Source of the DNA: Oerskovia enterophila
Lineage (GTDB): Bacteria > Actinomycetota > Actinomycetes > Actinomycetales > Cellulomonadaceae
Direction of reading: 5' to 3'
Length of the DNA: 64,000 bases
NCBI RefSeq assembly: GCF_001692445.1
Contig: NZ_MAQA01000018.1
Span: 18,415 to 82,414, forward strand
In this document: positions 8,396 through 17,057 of the stretch, piece after piece
How the letters are laid out: the number at the start of each line of letters is the position of its first letter
How positions within the stretch are numbered: position 1 is the first letter of the stretch
Notes under the pieces: model-generated
Databases searched by the model: none
What the model was told of the DNA's origin: nothing
What the model saw: only the letters and a program-made list of their open reading frames with translations
Made by a program: the position numbers and the translations under genes

Positions 8396-8686
8396 TCAGC
8401 GAGCGTCGGTGCGCAGGACCTTCGTGCGCAGGACGACCTCGTTGAGGCCGAGCTGACGGTCCAGCTCCTTGGCCGTGTCCGACGTCGCGGTGAAGTCGAC
8501 GACGGCGTAGATGCCCTCGGACTTCTTGTTGATCTCGAAGGACAGGCGGCGACGGCCCCAGATGTCCACCTTGTCGACAGTGCCACCGTCGGTCTTGATG
8601 ACCGTCAGGTACTTGTCGAGCGACGGAGCAACGGTGCGCTCCTCGATCTCGGGGTCGAGGATGATCATCAATTCGTACTGACGCAT
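8396..8686 (-). CDS. rpsF: 30S ribosomal protein S6
   Basis: 96 residues starting [20 protein letters not shown], with the S6 motifs [15 protein letters not shown] and Y-A-V-V-D-F-T-A. It forms the S6-S18 dimer on the small subunit. It is first in the operon rpsF-ssb-rpsR-rplI. In several phyla the S6-S18 complex binds the rpsF leader to repress the operon. A hairpin at 8717-8735 lies about 30 bases upstream of the start, but I cannot show that it is that motif. Confidence 0.97.
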   Translation of the reverse strand: MRQYELMIILDPEIEERTVAPSLDKYLTVIKTDGGTVDKVDIWGRRRLSFEINKKSEGIYAVVDFTATSDTAKELDRQLGLNEVVLRTKVLRTDAR

Positions 8687-8716
8687 GCGGTTAACCCACC
8701 TCCTGCGGACTCAGCG

Positions 8717-8735
8717 GTCACGGTATCTCCGTGAC
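8717..8735 (-). promoter_or_regulatory. hairpin in the rpsF leader
   Basis: GTCACGG and CCGTGAC are separated by 5 bases and lie 31 bases upstream of rpsF. It could be part of an S6-S18 autoregulatory leader or merely a stem near the ribosome-binding site. A second stem, GTGCTG/CAGCAC at 8766-8781, lies between the ponA stop and this hairpin and may end ponA transcription. Confidence 0.35.
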
Positions 8736-8857
8736 AGGAGGGTTGTGCGTCGCTGTGAGGTCACCGTGCTGATGGCAGCACAGATCGAGACACAGCAAGT
8801 TCCCAAGGTACCCGGTCGGGACCGGGCTCGGGAAATCTGTGGGGGTGACGTCGGTCG

Positions 8858-11269
8858 CTACCCGCCGTTGTTGCCGTTCCCGTTGCCGTTGCCCGGCCGG
8901 CCACCCTCCTCGGGTGGCGTGGTCGGAGGCGGCGTCGTGGGATCGGGCGTGGGCTTGGGATCTGGCCCCTTGGACAGGACCACCGTGACGGTCTTGCCCG
9001 TCTCGACCTGTTGGCCGGACCCACCGACCCGGAGCACCACGCCGGGGGCCACGTCAGCCGAGTACTCCTCGGTGAACGAGACCTTGAGCCCCATGCCCTC
9101 GAGCACGGCCTTGACGTCCGCCTTGGACCTTCCGGCCAGGTCGGTCGGGACCGTCACGGTGGTCGGCGCGACCGGCTCCTCCGGCTCGACCGGCTCCTCG
9201 AGGGCGGGCTCCGTGGGCTCCTCGCTCGGCGTCGGGGACGGTGCGACCTTCTTCATCGTGTACTCGGGGAAGTCCTGCACCTCGGCGTACTGCGGCAGCG
9301 CGAGGACGCCCTCCATGTAGGACGTCCAGGCGTCGACCGGCCAGGTTCCACCCGTGATCGACTTCTTGTAGTACTTGCCGAACGGGGTGATCTGCTCCTG
9401 GACCCCAGTTTCCTTGTTGTCCTGGTAGAGCCCGACGACCGTCGCCAGCTGCGGGACGTACCCCGCGAACCAGGCCGACTTGTTGTCGTTCGACGTACCG
9501 GTCTTGCCCGCGACGGGACGGTTCAACGCCTTGGCCGGGGCACCGGAGGCCCCCTTCGCCTCGACGACCTGGGTCATGGCGTAGGTCGTCGCGGCCATGA
9601 CGTCAGCATCGAAGACCCGGTCGTTGCGGCCCGGTGGGTCGTAGGTCTCGGCGCCCGTGCCCAGCCGCTTGACCGACTGGACCACGTGCGGCGTCGACTC
9701 GAAGCCCTGCGCGGCGAACGTCGCGTAGGCGTGCGCGATGTCGATCGGGTGGACCGACGCGGTACCCAGCACGTTCGACGGGACGGCCTTGAGGTCCATG
9801 GTGTCCGCGGGGATCCCGGCCTTGACTGCCGCGTCGACCGTCGCCTGCGGGCCGACCTCCATGTTCAGGGCTGCGTAGACCGTGTTGACAGAGTTCGCGG
9901 TCGCGGTCGCCAGGTCGATCTGGCCGAAGGGCTGGTCGCCGAAGTTCTTGACTCCCTGGCCCTTGTCGTAGAAGCCGGGCACCTCCACGTCGTTGTTGCC
10001 GTCGTACGTCGCCGACAGGTCGATTCCCTGCTCGAGGGCCGCGACGAGCGTGAACGGCTTGAACGTCGAGCCGGCCTGCGCCACACCACGCGTCGCGGAG
10101 TTGTACTGGTCGCTGAGGAAGTCGCTGCCGCCGTAGACGGCCCGCACTGCACCGTCCGCCGGGTCGATCGAGACGATGGACGGCTTGAGCCATCCGGAAG
10201 CCGCATGGTCGCCCTCGCGCGGGATGCTCTCCGCGGTCGCGACCGCGAGGTCCTGCATGGTCTTGTCGATCGTCGTGACGATCGTGAAGCCCTTGGTGTC
10301 GAGGTCTCCGTCGCCGTAGCCGTTGGCCTCGAGCTCGCGCCTCACCAGGTCCAGGAGGTAGCCGGCCTGCCCACCCTTGGAGTTGGTCGCGGCCTTCTCC
10401 TTGATGTCGGCCGGGAAGGCCGCCTCGGCCTTCTCCGCCGCCGTGATGTGCCCGTCCTTGGCCATCCGGTTGATCACACGCTGCCACTTCTCCTGCGTGA
10501 TGTCGGGGTTGTTGGCCGGGTCGTAGACCGTCGGGTTGGGGATGATCGCGGTGATCATCGCCGCCTGGGAGATCGTGAGGTCCTTGGCCGAGACACCGAA
10601 GTACGCCTGCGCGGCGGCCTCGATCCCGTGCGCCCCGCGGCCGAAGTAGATCGTGTTGAGGTAGTTCCCCAGGATCTCCTCCTTGGGCTGCTCCTGCGTG
10701 AGCCGCAGCGCGAGCATCGCCTCCCGGAACTTCCCCACGTAGTCGGAGACCGTCGCGCCGGCGTAGTAGCGCTCTGCGTACTGCTGGGTGATGGTCGAGG
10801 CGCCCTGGGTGCTCCCGCCCTTGAGGTTGTTCACCATCGCGCGAGCGATGCCCTTGAGGTCGATCCCCGAGTTCGTCCAGAACGAGCTGTCCTCGGACGC
10901 GACCACGGAGTTGCCGACGTAGTCCGGGAGCGTGGCGTAGTCGACGATGACACGGTTCTCCTCCTGGAAGGTCCCGATCTCCGTGACGCCGTCGGCGTAG
11001 TACACCGTCGTCTTCTGGTTCTGCACCGCATAGGCGGGGTCCTTGGGGACCGAGGTCGTCGCGTAGGCGGCGATGACGATGCCGGCGACCAGCGCGGTCC
11101 CGGTGAGGAAGGTCCCGAGCAGCACGCGCCAGGACGGCAGCCAGCGACGGAAGCTCTTGACGTGGGAACGGGGGTAGTTGAAGAAGCGGCGCTTGCGCGC
11201 CGAGGTGCCCGTGCGCGCCGTGCTGCCGGCACGCGCCGTGCCCTTCGTCTGCCTCGCGGAGCTCGCCAC
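8858..11269 (-). CDS. ponA: bifunctional class A penicillin-binding protein (PonA/PBP1 type) with PASTA domain
   Basis: 803 residues from GTG 11269. There is a basic cytoplasmic N-terminus (1-40) and a membrane anchor (about 48-70). The glycosyltransferase-51 domain has catalytic Glu126 in S-E-D-S-S-F-W and the G-A-S-T-I-T-Q-Q motif at 156-163. The transpeptidase has Ser401-T-F-K404, SVN 460-462 and KTG 589-591. One PASTA domain lies around 695-765, followed by a Pro/Thr and Gly/Asn-rich tail. It polymerises and cross-links peptidoglycan outside the membrane. It lies upstream of rpsF as in mycobacteria. All catalytic residues are present. Confidence 0.96.
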   Translation of the reverse strand: MASSARQTKGTARAGSTARTGTSARKRRFFNYPRSHVKSFRRWLPSWRVLLGTFLTGTALVAGIVIAAYATTSVPKDPAYAVQNQKTTVYYADGVTEIGTFQEENRVIVDYATLPDYVGNSVVASEDSSFWTNSGIDLKGIARAMVNNLKGGSTQGASTITQQYAERYYAGATVSDYVGKFREAMLALRLTQEQPKEEILGNYLNTIYFGRGAHGIEAAAQAYFGVSAKDLTISQAAMITAIIPNPTVYDPANNPDITQEKWQRVINRMAKDGHITAAEKAEAAFPADIKEKAATNSKGGQAGYLLDLVRRELEANGYGDGDLDTKGFTIVTTIDKTMQDLAVATAESIPREGDHAASGWLKPSIVSIDPADGAVRAVYGGSDFLSDQYNSATRGVAQAGSTFKPFTLVAALEQGIDLSATYDGNNDVEVPGFYDKGQGVKNFGDQPFGQIDLATATANSVNTVYAALNMEVGPQATVDAAVKAGIPADTMDLKAVPSNVLGTASVHPIDIAHAYATFAAQGFESTPHVVQSVKRLGTGAETYDPPGRNDRVFDADVMAATTYAMTQVVEAKGASGAPAKALNRPVAGKTGTSNDNKSAWFAGYVPQLATVVGLYQDNKETGVQEQITPFGKYYKKSITGGTWPVDAWTSYMEGVLALPQYAEVQDFPEYTMKKVAPSPTPSEEPTEPALEEPVEPEEPVAPTTVTVPTDLAGRSKADVKAVLEGMGLKVSFTEEYSADVAPGVVLRVGGSGQQVETGKTVTVVLSKGPDPKPTPDPTTPPPTTPPEEGGRPGNGNGNGNNGG

Positions 11270-11370
11270 GGTTCACCTTCCTCTGGGGGTCTGTACCGGT
11301 CAGGACCTGTTCCGCACCGCTGCCCGGGAGAGGGCGCGCCAGGCGCAGAGCATGCATCAGACCACCCTGA

Positions 11371-11398
11371 ACAATAGGGCGTCCTCCCGTGAGGACAA
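11371..11398 (-). promoter_or_regulatory. possible ponA promoter
   Basis: Read on the minus strand: TTGTCC (11398-11393), a 16-base spacer, then TATTGT (11376-11371). This fits a housekeeping sigma factor and would leave a leader of about 95 bases before ponA. Confidence 0.4.
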
Positions 11399-11486
11399 GG
11401 CCCTCCGGGGCCTGGTCCGCCATTGTTTCGCCACAGCCACGCCGCAGGTCCCCCAGTCCTTCACATCTGCTCGAGGGCGTGACATA

Positions 11487-11515
11487 TTGCGCGCCACCGC
11501 GAATCCACCTAACCT
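11487..11515 (+). promoter_or_regulatory. possible padR-ino1 promoter
   Basis: TTGCGC (11487-11492), a 17-base spacer and TAACCT (11510-11515). The palindromic operator begins 3 bases after the -10 element, so a bound repressor would cover the transcription start. Confidence 0.45.
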
Positions 11516-11517
11516 GT

Positions 11518-11540
11518 CGATGTATCGACTCGATACATCG
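11518..11540. promoter_or_regulatory. palindromic operator, probable PadR-family binding site
   Basis: A perfect 23-bp palindrome: arms CGATGTATCGA and TCGATACATCG around a single central C. It contains the ATGT...ACAT half-site pair known for PadR-family regulators. It overlaps the predicted padR transcription start, 62 bases before the padR ATG. Confidence 0.7.
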
Positions 11541-11601
11541 AGTAGTCGAACCATGCCCGATCCGCCCTCCGCGGTGACAGCCGGACCGAGGAGGAGGTGT
11601 C

Positions 11602-12210
11602 ATGGCACGCAGCCGTTCCGACGTGCTGGAGACCGCGATCCTCGGCCTCCTGAACGAGTCCCCGCTCCACGGGTACGAGCTCCGCAAGCGGCTCAACCTG
11701 CTGCTCGGGTCGTTCCGGGCGTTCTCCTACGGTTCGCTCTACCCGGCGCTCAAGGCGATGGTCACGCACGGCTACATCGTCGGTACCGAGTCACCCACCA
11801 CCCCTCCCCACGCGTTGTCGGGCAAGCGGGCACGCATCGTGTACCAGCTGACCGCCGAGGGCAAGGAACGTCTTCAGACGGTCCTCGCAACCTCGGGACC
11901 GGCGGCCTGGGAGGACGAGAGCTTCGACGTCCGGTTCGCGTTCTTCGCGCAGACCGACGCCGAGACCCGGCTCCGCATCCTCGAGGGCCGGCGCAGCCGG
12001 CTCACCGAGAGGTTGGAGTCGGTCAAGGAGTCCGCCGCGCGCACACGTGAACGGCTGGACGAATACACCCTCGAGCTGCAGCGTCACGGCCTGGAACAGG
12101 TCGAGCGTGAGGTTCGGTGGCTCGACGGACTGATCACGACCGAGCGCGACCGTCGTCGCACCCGGCCGTCGAGCGGCCCTGAGAACCGTCACGGGCAAGA
12201 CAACCACTAA
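11602..12210 (+). CDS. PadR family transcriptional regulator
   Basis: 202 residues. The winged-helix PadR domain covers about 8-85: V-L-E-T-A-I-L-G-L-L-N-E, then P-L-H-G-Y-E-L-R-K-R-L, then Y-G-S-L-Y-P-A-L-K-A-M. The C-terminal half is helical and rich in Arg/Glu (about 110-190), as in the dimerisation helices of the longer PadR subfamily. The start is ATG 11602 behind GAGGAGGAGG. The gene is 52 bases upstream of ino1 and likely co-transcribed with it. The same pair is neighbouring in mycobacteria. A palindrome at its promoter suggests it represses itself and ino1. The ligand is unknown. Confidence 0.92.
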   Translation: MARSRSDVLETAILGLLNESPLHGYELRKRLNLLLGSFRAFSYGSLYPALKAMVTHGYIVGTESPTTPPHALSGKRARIVYQLTAEGKERLQTVLATSGPAAWEDESFDVRFAFFAQTDAETRLRILEGRRSRLTERLESVKESAARTRERLDEYTLELQRHGLEQVEREVRWLDGLITTERDRRRTRPSSGPENRHGQDNH

Positions 12211-12262
12211 CTACGAAGCCGTCGGCGCGCAGCGCCCCCGGCACTGACAGCAAGGAGCGAGG

Positions 12263-13354
12263 ATGTCCTCCATCCGCGTCGCCATCGTTGGCGTCGGAAA
12301 CTGCGCATCTTCCCTGGTCCAGGGCGTGCACTACTACCGCGATGCTGACCCGAGCAGCACCGTGCCCGGACTGATGCACGTGCAGTTCGGTGACTACCAC
12401 GTGTCCGACCTGGAGTTCGTCGCCGCTTTCGACGTCGACGCCAAGAAGGTCGGCTTCGACCTCTCGGAGGCCATCCACGCCTCGGAGAACAACACCATCA
12501 AGATCGCCGACGTCCCGCCGCTGGGCGTGCCCGTCCAGCGCGGTGTGACGAACGACGGTCTCGGCAAGTACTACCGCGAGACCATCGAGGAGTCGGACGC
12601 CGAGCCGGTCGACATCGTCGCCGCGCTCAAGGAGTCGGGCGCGGACGTGCTCGTCTGCTACCTGCCCGTCGGGTCGGAGATCGCCGCGAAGTACTACGCG
12701 CAGTGCGCGATCGACGCAGGTGTCGCGTTCGTCAACGCCCTGCCGGTCTTCATCGCGTCGGACCCCGAGTGGGCTGCGAAGTTCGAGGCCGCGGGCGTCC
12801 CGATCGTGGGCGACGACATCAAGTCGCAGGTCGGCGCGACCATCACGCACCGCGTGCTCGCGAAGCTCTTCGAGGACCGCGGCGTGGTCCTGGACCGCAC
12901 GTACCAGCTGAACGTCGGTGGCAACATGGACTTCAAGAACATGCTGGAGCGCACGCGCCTCGAGTCCAAGAAGATCTCGAAGACGCAGGCCGTGACGTCG
13001 AACCTCGAGGGTCCCCTCGGTGGCAAGACCGAGGACCGCAACGTCCACATCGGCCCGTCGGACTACGTCGCGTGGCTCGACGACCGCAAGTGGGCGTACG
13101 TCCGCCTCGAGGGTCGCGCGTTCGGCGAGGTGCCCCTGAACCTGGAGTACAAGCTCGAGGTCTGGGACTCCCCCAACTCGGCCGGCATCATCATCGACGC
13201 CGTCCGCGCTGCGAAGATCGCCAAGGACCGTGGCGTCGGTGGCCCGATCCTCTCGGCGTCGACGTACTTCATGAAGTCCCCGCCGGTCCAGATGGAGGAC
13301 ACGAAGGGCCGTGCGGCTCTGGAGGCCTTCATCTCCGGCGAGAACGAGCGCTGA
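12263..13354 (+). CDS. ino1: inositol-3-phosphate synthase
   Basis: 363 residues, typical of the actinobacterial Ino1. It converts glucose 6-phosphate to 1L-myo-inositol 3-phosphate using NAD+, supplying inositol for phosphatidylinositol and mycothiol. The N-terminal Rossmann motif is [16 protein letters not shown]. Conserved blocks include [11 protein letters not shown] (about 191-201) and [16 protein letters not shown] 12263 follows AAGGAGCGAGG. The stop codon lies inside the first unit of a 54-bp tandem repeat. Confidence 0.97.
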   Translation: MSSIRVAIVGVGNCASSLVQGVHYYRDADPSSTVPGLMHVQFGDYHVSDLEFVAAFDVDAKKVGFDLSEAIHASENNTIKIADVPPLGVPVQRGVTNDGLGKYYRETIEESDAEPVDIVAALKESGADVLVCYLPVGSEIAAKYYAQCAIDAGVAFVNALPVFIASDPEWAAKFEAAGVPIVGDDIKSQVGATITHRVLAKLFEDRGVVLDRTYQLNVGGNMDFKNMLERTRLESKKISKTQAVTSNLEGPLGGKTEDRNVHIGPSDYVAWLDDRKWAYVRLEGRAFGEVPLNLEYKLEVWDSPNSAGIIIDAVRAAKIAKDRGVGGPILSASTYFMKSPPVQMEDTKGRAALEAFISGENER

Positions 13355-13470
13355 TCCGTAGCGAGCTTGCGAGTGCAGGACCAGCGCGACCAGAAGTACC
13401 TGCGCTGATCCGTAGCGAGCCTGCGAGTGCAGGACCAGCGCGACCAGAAGTACCTGCGCTGATCCGTAGC
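13351..13470. repeat. 54-bp tandem repeat (2.2 copies) overlapping the ino1 stop codon
   Basis: Units begin at 13351, 13405 and 13459 with CTGATCCGTAGC. The first two are 54 bases long and differ by a single base in the aligned part (GAGCTTGC or GAGCCTGC). The third stops after 12 bases. Because 54 is a multiple of three, the TGA of ino1 recurs in the same frame in each unit. Confidence 0.9.
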
Positions 13471-13481
13471 ACCCGCCGAGT

Positions 13482-13523
13482 TGTCAGAACCAGGCCGGGC
13501 GATACCCCGTCCTCCTTCTGACG
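13482..13523. repeat. 42-bp interspersed repeat, copy A
   Basis: Begins TGTCAGAACCAG and ends CTTCTGACG. 36 of 42 positions match copy B. The ends are inverted (TGTCAGAA/TTCTGAC). It looks like a small REP-like palindromic element. Confidence 0.6.
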
Positions 13524-13529
13524 ACCGAG

Positions 13530-13569
13530 CGAAGAGGGTCCGGAACCTGAGGGTTCCGGACCCTCTTCG
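13530..13569 (+). terminator. terminator of the padR-ino1 operon
   Basis: A perfect 18-bp stem (CGAAGAGGGTCCGGAACC and complement) with TGAG loop. It is the strongest simple hairpin between ino1 and the next gene. Confidence 0.75.
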
Positions 13570-13629
13570 CATGCCCGACGGCGGAGCGCACCACCACCCC
13601 GTTCGGCCCCGGCAACCCGTCGGCTGAGC

Positions 13630-13671
13630 TGTCAGAACCAGCCCGGGCTGTACCCCGCCCTGCTTCTGACA
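13630..13671. repeat. 42-bp interspersed repeat, copy B
   Basis: Begins TGTCAGAACCAG and ends TTCTGACA, giving perfect 8-bp inverted ends. It is in the same orientation as copy A, 148 bp away start to start. Confidence 0.6.
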
Positions 13672-13751
13672 ACCCCCGAGCCTCGGGGGGAGGACCGCCG
13701 TCGGGCCGTCCCGGGGCGAGGTCCGCTCCCACCACCGCATACCCTGAACCG

Positions 13752-15074
13752 GTGGGTGTGATCTCGGAACTCGGCGTCCTGCTTCGGCTGCGCGACTTCA
13801 GGAAGCTCTTCGCCGTCCGGCTGGTCAGCCAGGCGGGCGACGGCATGTTCCAGGTCGGGTTGGCGTCGCTCCTCTTCTTCTCCCCGGAGTCCCAGGGCAC
13901 GGCGGCGTCGATCGCCGCGGCGTTCGCGGTGATGCTGGCCCCGTTCACGATCGTGGGGCCGTTCGCGGGGGTCTTCCTGGACCGGTGGAGCCGGCGCCAG
14001 GTGCTGGTGTGGGGCAACGCGGTGCGCGTGGTCCTGACGGCGGCCACGGCGGTCCTCATGCTGACGTCGGGCGTGACGCCGTGGATCTACGTCCTGGCGC
14101 TCGCGACGCTCTCGGTCAACCGGTTCCTGCTCGCGGGCCTGTCGGCGGGCCTGCCGCGGGTGGTCGACGGCCCGCTGCTGCTCACGGCGAACTCCCTGAC
14201 CCCGTCCCTCGGTGCCGCGGCGGCCTTCGTCGGTGGGGGCATCGGCTTCCTGCTGAGCCTGTTGTTCGAGCCGGGTCGTGTGAAGGACTCGGTCGCGCTG
14301 ATGTGCGCGGCGCTCGTGTTCGGGGCGGCGTCGGCGCTCGCGCTGCGCATGTCGCGCGGGCTGCTGGGGCCGGACGAGCCGGCAGAGGCCGCGATCACGA
14401 CCGAGATCGCGAAGGTCGCGCGCGGCCTCGCGGACGGCGCACGCTATCTCGCGGCGCGGCGCACGCCGGGTCAGGCCCTCATGGTCATGGCGACGCACCG
14501 CTTCCTGTACGGGGTCACGTTCATCGCGTCGATCCTCATCTCGCGCAACCTGCTGTCGGACCCGGGCAACGCGAACGCGGGTCTGGCGACGTTCGCGACC
14601 GTCGTGGGGCTCACGGGGGTCGGTGGCGCTCTCGCCGTCGTGCTGACCCCTACCCTGTCCCGCTACACGGGGCCGCACCTGTGGATCGCGCTCATGCTGG
14701 GCCTGGCCTCGGCGAGCCAGCTCCTGCTCGTCACGACGCCGTCGCGCACGGTCGTGTACGCGGGGGCGCTGCTGCTGGGGCTCGCTGCGCAGGCGACCAA
14801 GATCGCGGTGGACACGATCGTCCAGCGTGACACCGCGGACGCCTTCCGGGGCCGGGCCTTCGCGTTCTACGACGTCCTGTACAACGCGGCGTTCGTGGGG
14901 GCGGCGGCCCTGGCCGCGTTCACGCTCCCGGACACGGGCTACTCGCGTCCGGTCTTCGTGGTCCTCGCGCTCGCGTACGCGGCAGCGGCGGTGGTCTTCG
15001 GCCGGTTCGGAGCACGCCGCCCGGCGGAGCCCGACGGCGCCGCTCACCTCCCGCGCGCGGCCGTCGGCGAGTAG
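13752..15074 (+). CDS. MFS transporter
   Basis: 440 residues from GTG 13752. About 12 membrane helices. Loop 2-3 carries G-V-F-L-D-R-W-S-R-R-Q, the major-facilitator signature between helices 2 and 3. The N-terminus (LRDFRKLFAVRLVSQAGDGM) resembles the EntS/MdfA-like group of drug or siderophore exporters. Substrate unknown. There is no obvious Shine-Dalgarno sequence; a TACCCT element 7 bases upstream favours a leaderless mRNA. A small hairpin follows at 15080-15099. The gene stands alone, separate from the second MFS gene. Confidence 0.85.
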   Translation: MGVISELGVLLRLRDFRKLFAVRLVSQAGDGMFQVGLASLLFFSPESQGTAASIAAAFAVMLAPFTIVGPFAGVFLDRWSRRQVLVWGNAVRVVLTAATAVLMLTSGVTPWIYVLALATLSVNRFLLAGLSAGLPRVVDGPLLLTANSLTPSLGAAAAFVGGGIGFLLSLLFEPGRVKDSVALMCAALVFGAASALALRMSRGLLGPDEPAEAAITTEIAKVARGLADGARYLAARRTPGQALMVMATHRFLYGVTFIASILISRNLLSDPGNANAGLATFATVVGLTGVGGALAVVLTPTLSRYTGPHLWIALMLGLASASQLLLVTTPSRTVVYAGALLLGLAAQATKIAVDTIVQRDTADAFRGRAFAFYDVLYNAAFVGAAALAAFTLPDTGYSRPVFVVLALAYAAAAVVFGRFGARRPAEPDGAAHLPRAAVGE

Positions 15075-15079
15075 CGCGT

Positions 15080-15099
15080 GGGGTGAGGTCGCTCACCCC
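15080..15099 (+). terminator. short hairpin after the first MFS gene
   Basis: GGGGTGAG and CTCACCCC around GTCG, six bases after the stop codon. Confidence 0.5.
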
Positions 15100-15351
15100 G
15101 GATCCCTGCCCGCGCGGACGCGTGCCGTGAGACCGGCGCCGTGCCGGGCCTCGCGACCCGGTCGGCGTCGTCGTCGGAGGACGACCGATGAGTCCTGCCC
15201 GGAAAAGGAGTCGTCAGGGTCGCGGGGAATAACTCAGGATGGTTGAGCGTCGTTTCTCGTAGGGCGTACGACTTCTCGACCCGACGCTCCCCACCTCCCT
15301 CGCTGTGCTCCCCCGGGCCGCGCGGGCGCGCACCGACCCCACAGGAGAGCC

Positions 15352-16887
15352 ATGCAGGTACCTCAGAGCACCGCCCCGTCCTTACCCACCTCCGACAAGC
15401 TCTCGCGCGAGAACTTCCTCGTGATCGCGCTGCTGCTCGTCTCGGCGTCGGTCGTCATCCTCAACGAGACGACCATGGGCGTCGCCCTGCCGCACCTCAT
15501 GGCGGAGATGCACATCTCCGCGACCACGGGCCAGTGGCTCACGACGGCCTTCATGCTCACCATGGCGATCGTCATCCCCGCGACCGGCTTCCTGCTGCAG
15601 CGCCTGGGGACCCGTGGCGCGTTCCTGCTCGCCATGTCGCTGTTCAGCACGGGCACGGCCCTCGCGGCGTTCGCGCCCGGCTTCGGCTGGCTGCTCGGCG
15701 CGCGCGTGGTGCAGGCCTCGGGCACCGCGATCATGATGCCCCTGCTCATGACGACCATCATGACGCTCGTCCCCCCGACGGCCCGTGGCCGGATCATGGG
15801 CAACGTCGCGATCGTCATGGCGGCCGCTCCCGCCCTGGGTCCCACGCTGTCCGGGCTGATCCTCGACACCCTGAGCTGGCGCTGGATCTTCGGTCTGGTC
15901 CTGCCGGTCGCCCTCGTGGCGCTCGTCGTCGGCGCGAAGTACGTCAAGGACTCGGCCGACCGGACGCACACGCGCCTCGACCCGCTCTCGCTCGTCCTCG
16001 CGGCCCTCGCGTTCGGCGGTCTGGTCTACGGCCTGTCCAACCTGGGTGAGGCCGCGCGCGCCACGCCCGTCGTCCCCGTGTGGATCCCGCTCGTCGTCGG
16101 GCCCGTGTTCCTGGTCCTGTTCGTCGCGCGTCAGCTCGTCCTCCAGCGTCGCGACGCGGCGCTGCTCGACCTGCGCGTCTTCTCCTCGCGCGGCTTCACG
16201 GTGTCGCTCGGGATCATGGCGGTCAGCATGATCGCGCTGTTCGGCTCGATCATCCTGCTGCCGCTGTACCTGCAGAACTCGCTGGGCATGGACCCCTTGT
16301 ACACGGGGCTGCTCGTGCTGCCGGGTGGTCTGCTCATGGGTCTGCTGGGTCCGACGGTCGGGCGCCTGTACGACCGCGTCGGCCCGCGTCCCCTGGTCCT
16401 GCCCGGCCTGGTGGCGGTCACGGTGTCGCTCGCCGCGCTGTCGACCGTGGGCGCGAGCACGTCGCCCTGGTTCGTCCTGGGCGCGCACGTCGTGCTCAGC
16501 CTGGGCCTCGCGTTCGTGTTCACGCCGCTGTTCACGGGGGCGCTCTCGGCGCTCAAGCCGTCGCTGTACTCGCACGGCAGCGCGATGATCGGCACGGTCC
16601 AGCAGCTCGCGGGTGCGGCCGGGACGGCGCTGTTCGTCGCGGTCATGACGTCGCGCTCGGTCGCGCTGGCCGCTGAGGGCGCGAGCGAGCAGGTCGCCCT
16701 CGCGGAGGGCGTGAGCTCGGCGTTCGTCTGGGGAGCGGCGGTCACGCTGGTCGCGGTCGCGCTGACGTTCCTGCTGCGCAGGCCGGCAGCGGTCGAGACG
16801 TCCCCCGTCCTGCCCGACGCCGTCGCGTCAGCCACGCTCGACGCTCCCGTCCTCGAGAGCGTCGGGGAGGCGCCCGAGCGCCGCTGA
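15352..16887 (+). CDS. MFS transporter, DHA2 (EmrB/QacA) family
   Basis: 511 residues, the length of the 14-helix DHA2 drug:H+ antiporters. The N-terminal helix has V-V-I-L-N-E-T-T-M-G-V-A-L-P-H, where most family members have L-D-x-T-I-V-N-V-A-L-P. Then come W-L-T-T-A-F-M-L-T and G-x-x-L-G-P-T-x-S-G near helix 5, the antiporter motif. It probably exports lipophilic or cationic compounds. ATG 15352 follows ACAGGAGAG. It is monocistronic, with 277 bases upstream and a perfect terminator at 16931-16962. The first 16 residues are Ser/Pro-rich. No regulator is adjacent. Confidence 0.9.
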   Translation: MQVPQSTAPSLPTSDKLSRENFLVIALLLVSASVVILNETTMGVALPHLMAEMHISATTGQWLTTAFMLTMAIVIPATGFLLQRLGTRGAFLLAMSLFSTGTALAAFAPGFGWLLGARVVQASGTAIMMPLLMTTIMTLVPPTARGRIMGNVAIVMAAAPALGPTLSGLILDTLSWRWIFGLVLPVALVALVVGAKYVKDSADRTHTRLDPLSLVLAALAFGGLVYGLSNLGEAARATPVVPVWIPLVVGPVFLVLFVARQLVLQRRDAALLDLRVFSSRGFTVSLGIMAVSMIALFGSIILLPLYLQNSLGMDPLYTGLLVLPGGLLMGLLGPTVGRLYDRVGPRPLVLPGLVAVTVSLAALSTVGASTSPWFVLGAHVVLSLGLAFVFTPLFTGALSALKPSLYSHGSAMIGTVQQLAGAAGTALFVAVMTSRSVALAAEGASEQVALAEGVSSAFVWGAAVTLVAVALTFLLRRPAAVETSPVLPDAVASATLDAPVLESVGEAPERR

Positions 16888-16930
16888 CGCGGCCGACCGG
16901 GGCGGAGCCGCGCACGAGCAGAAGGACGCA

Positions 16931-16962
16931 CGAAGGGCGGGCACCGAGGTGCCCGCCCTTCG
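16931..16962. terminator. terminator between the DHA2 transporter and cca
   Basis: A 15-bp perfect stem (CGAAGGGCGGGCACC and complement) with minimal loop between convergent genes. Confidence 0.7.
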
Positions 16963-17057
16963 TCGTGCCCGGCGTGCGTGGTGGTCCGAGGTCGACCGGC
17001 CGACCGCGGGAGCCGACCAGCACCGCGTCCGGCGTCAGCCGGCGGCCCGGCTCGCGC

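Larger units (their letters stand above)
11270..11601. other. gene-free divergent interval ponA / padR
   Basis: No gene is seen in these 332 bases. It holds a likely ponA promoter (11371-11398, minus strand), a likely padR promoter (11487-11515) and a perfect palindromic operator (11518-11540). The AT content is locally higher than in flanking genes. Confidence 0.6.
13355..13751. other. gene-free interval between ino1 and an MFS gene, dense in repeats
   Basis: No gene is supported in these 397 bases. They contain the tandem repeat (13351-13470), two copies of a 42-bp element with inverted ends (13482-13523 and 13630-13671) and, between them, a perfect 18-bp stem terminator (13530-13569). A TACCCT element at 13739-13744, 7 bases before the GTG at 13752, suggests a leaderless promoter for the MFS gene. 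Confidence 0.75.

Noticed and set aside
9011..11377. 788-codon plus-strand open frame
   Set aside because: Fully antisense to ponA, with the composition expected of a high-GC shadow frame.
13063..13740. Minus-strand 225-codon frame containing an 18-residue peptide repeat
   Set aside because: It runs antisense into ino1 and owes its repeats to the 54-bp DNA repeat; no start signal and no homology.
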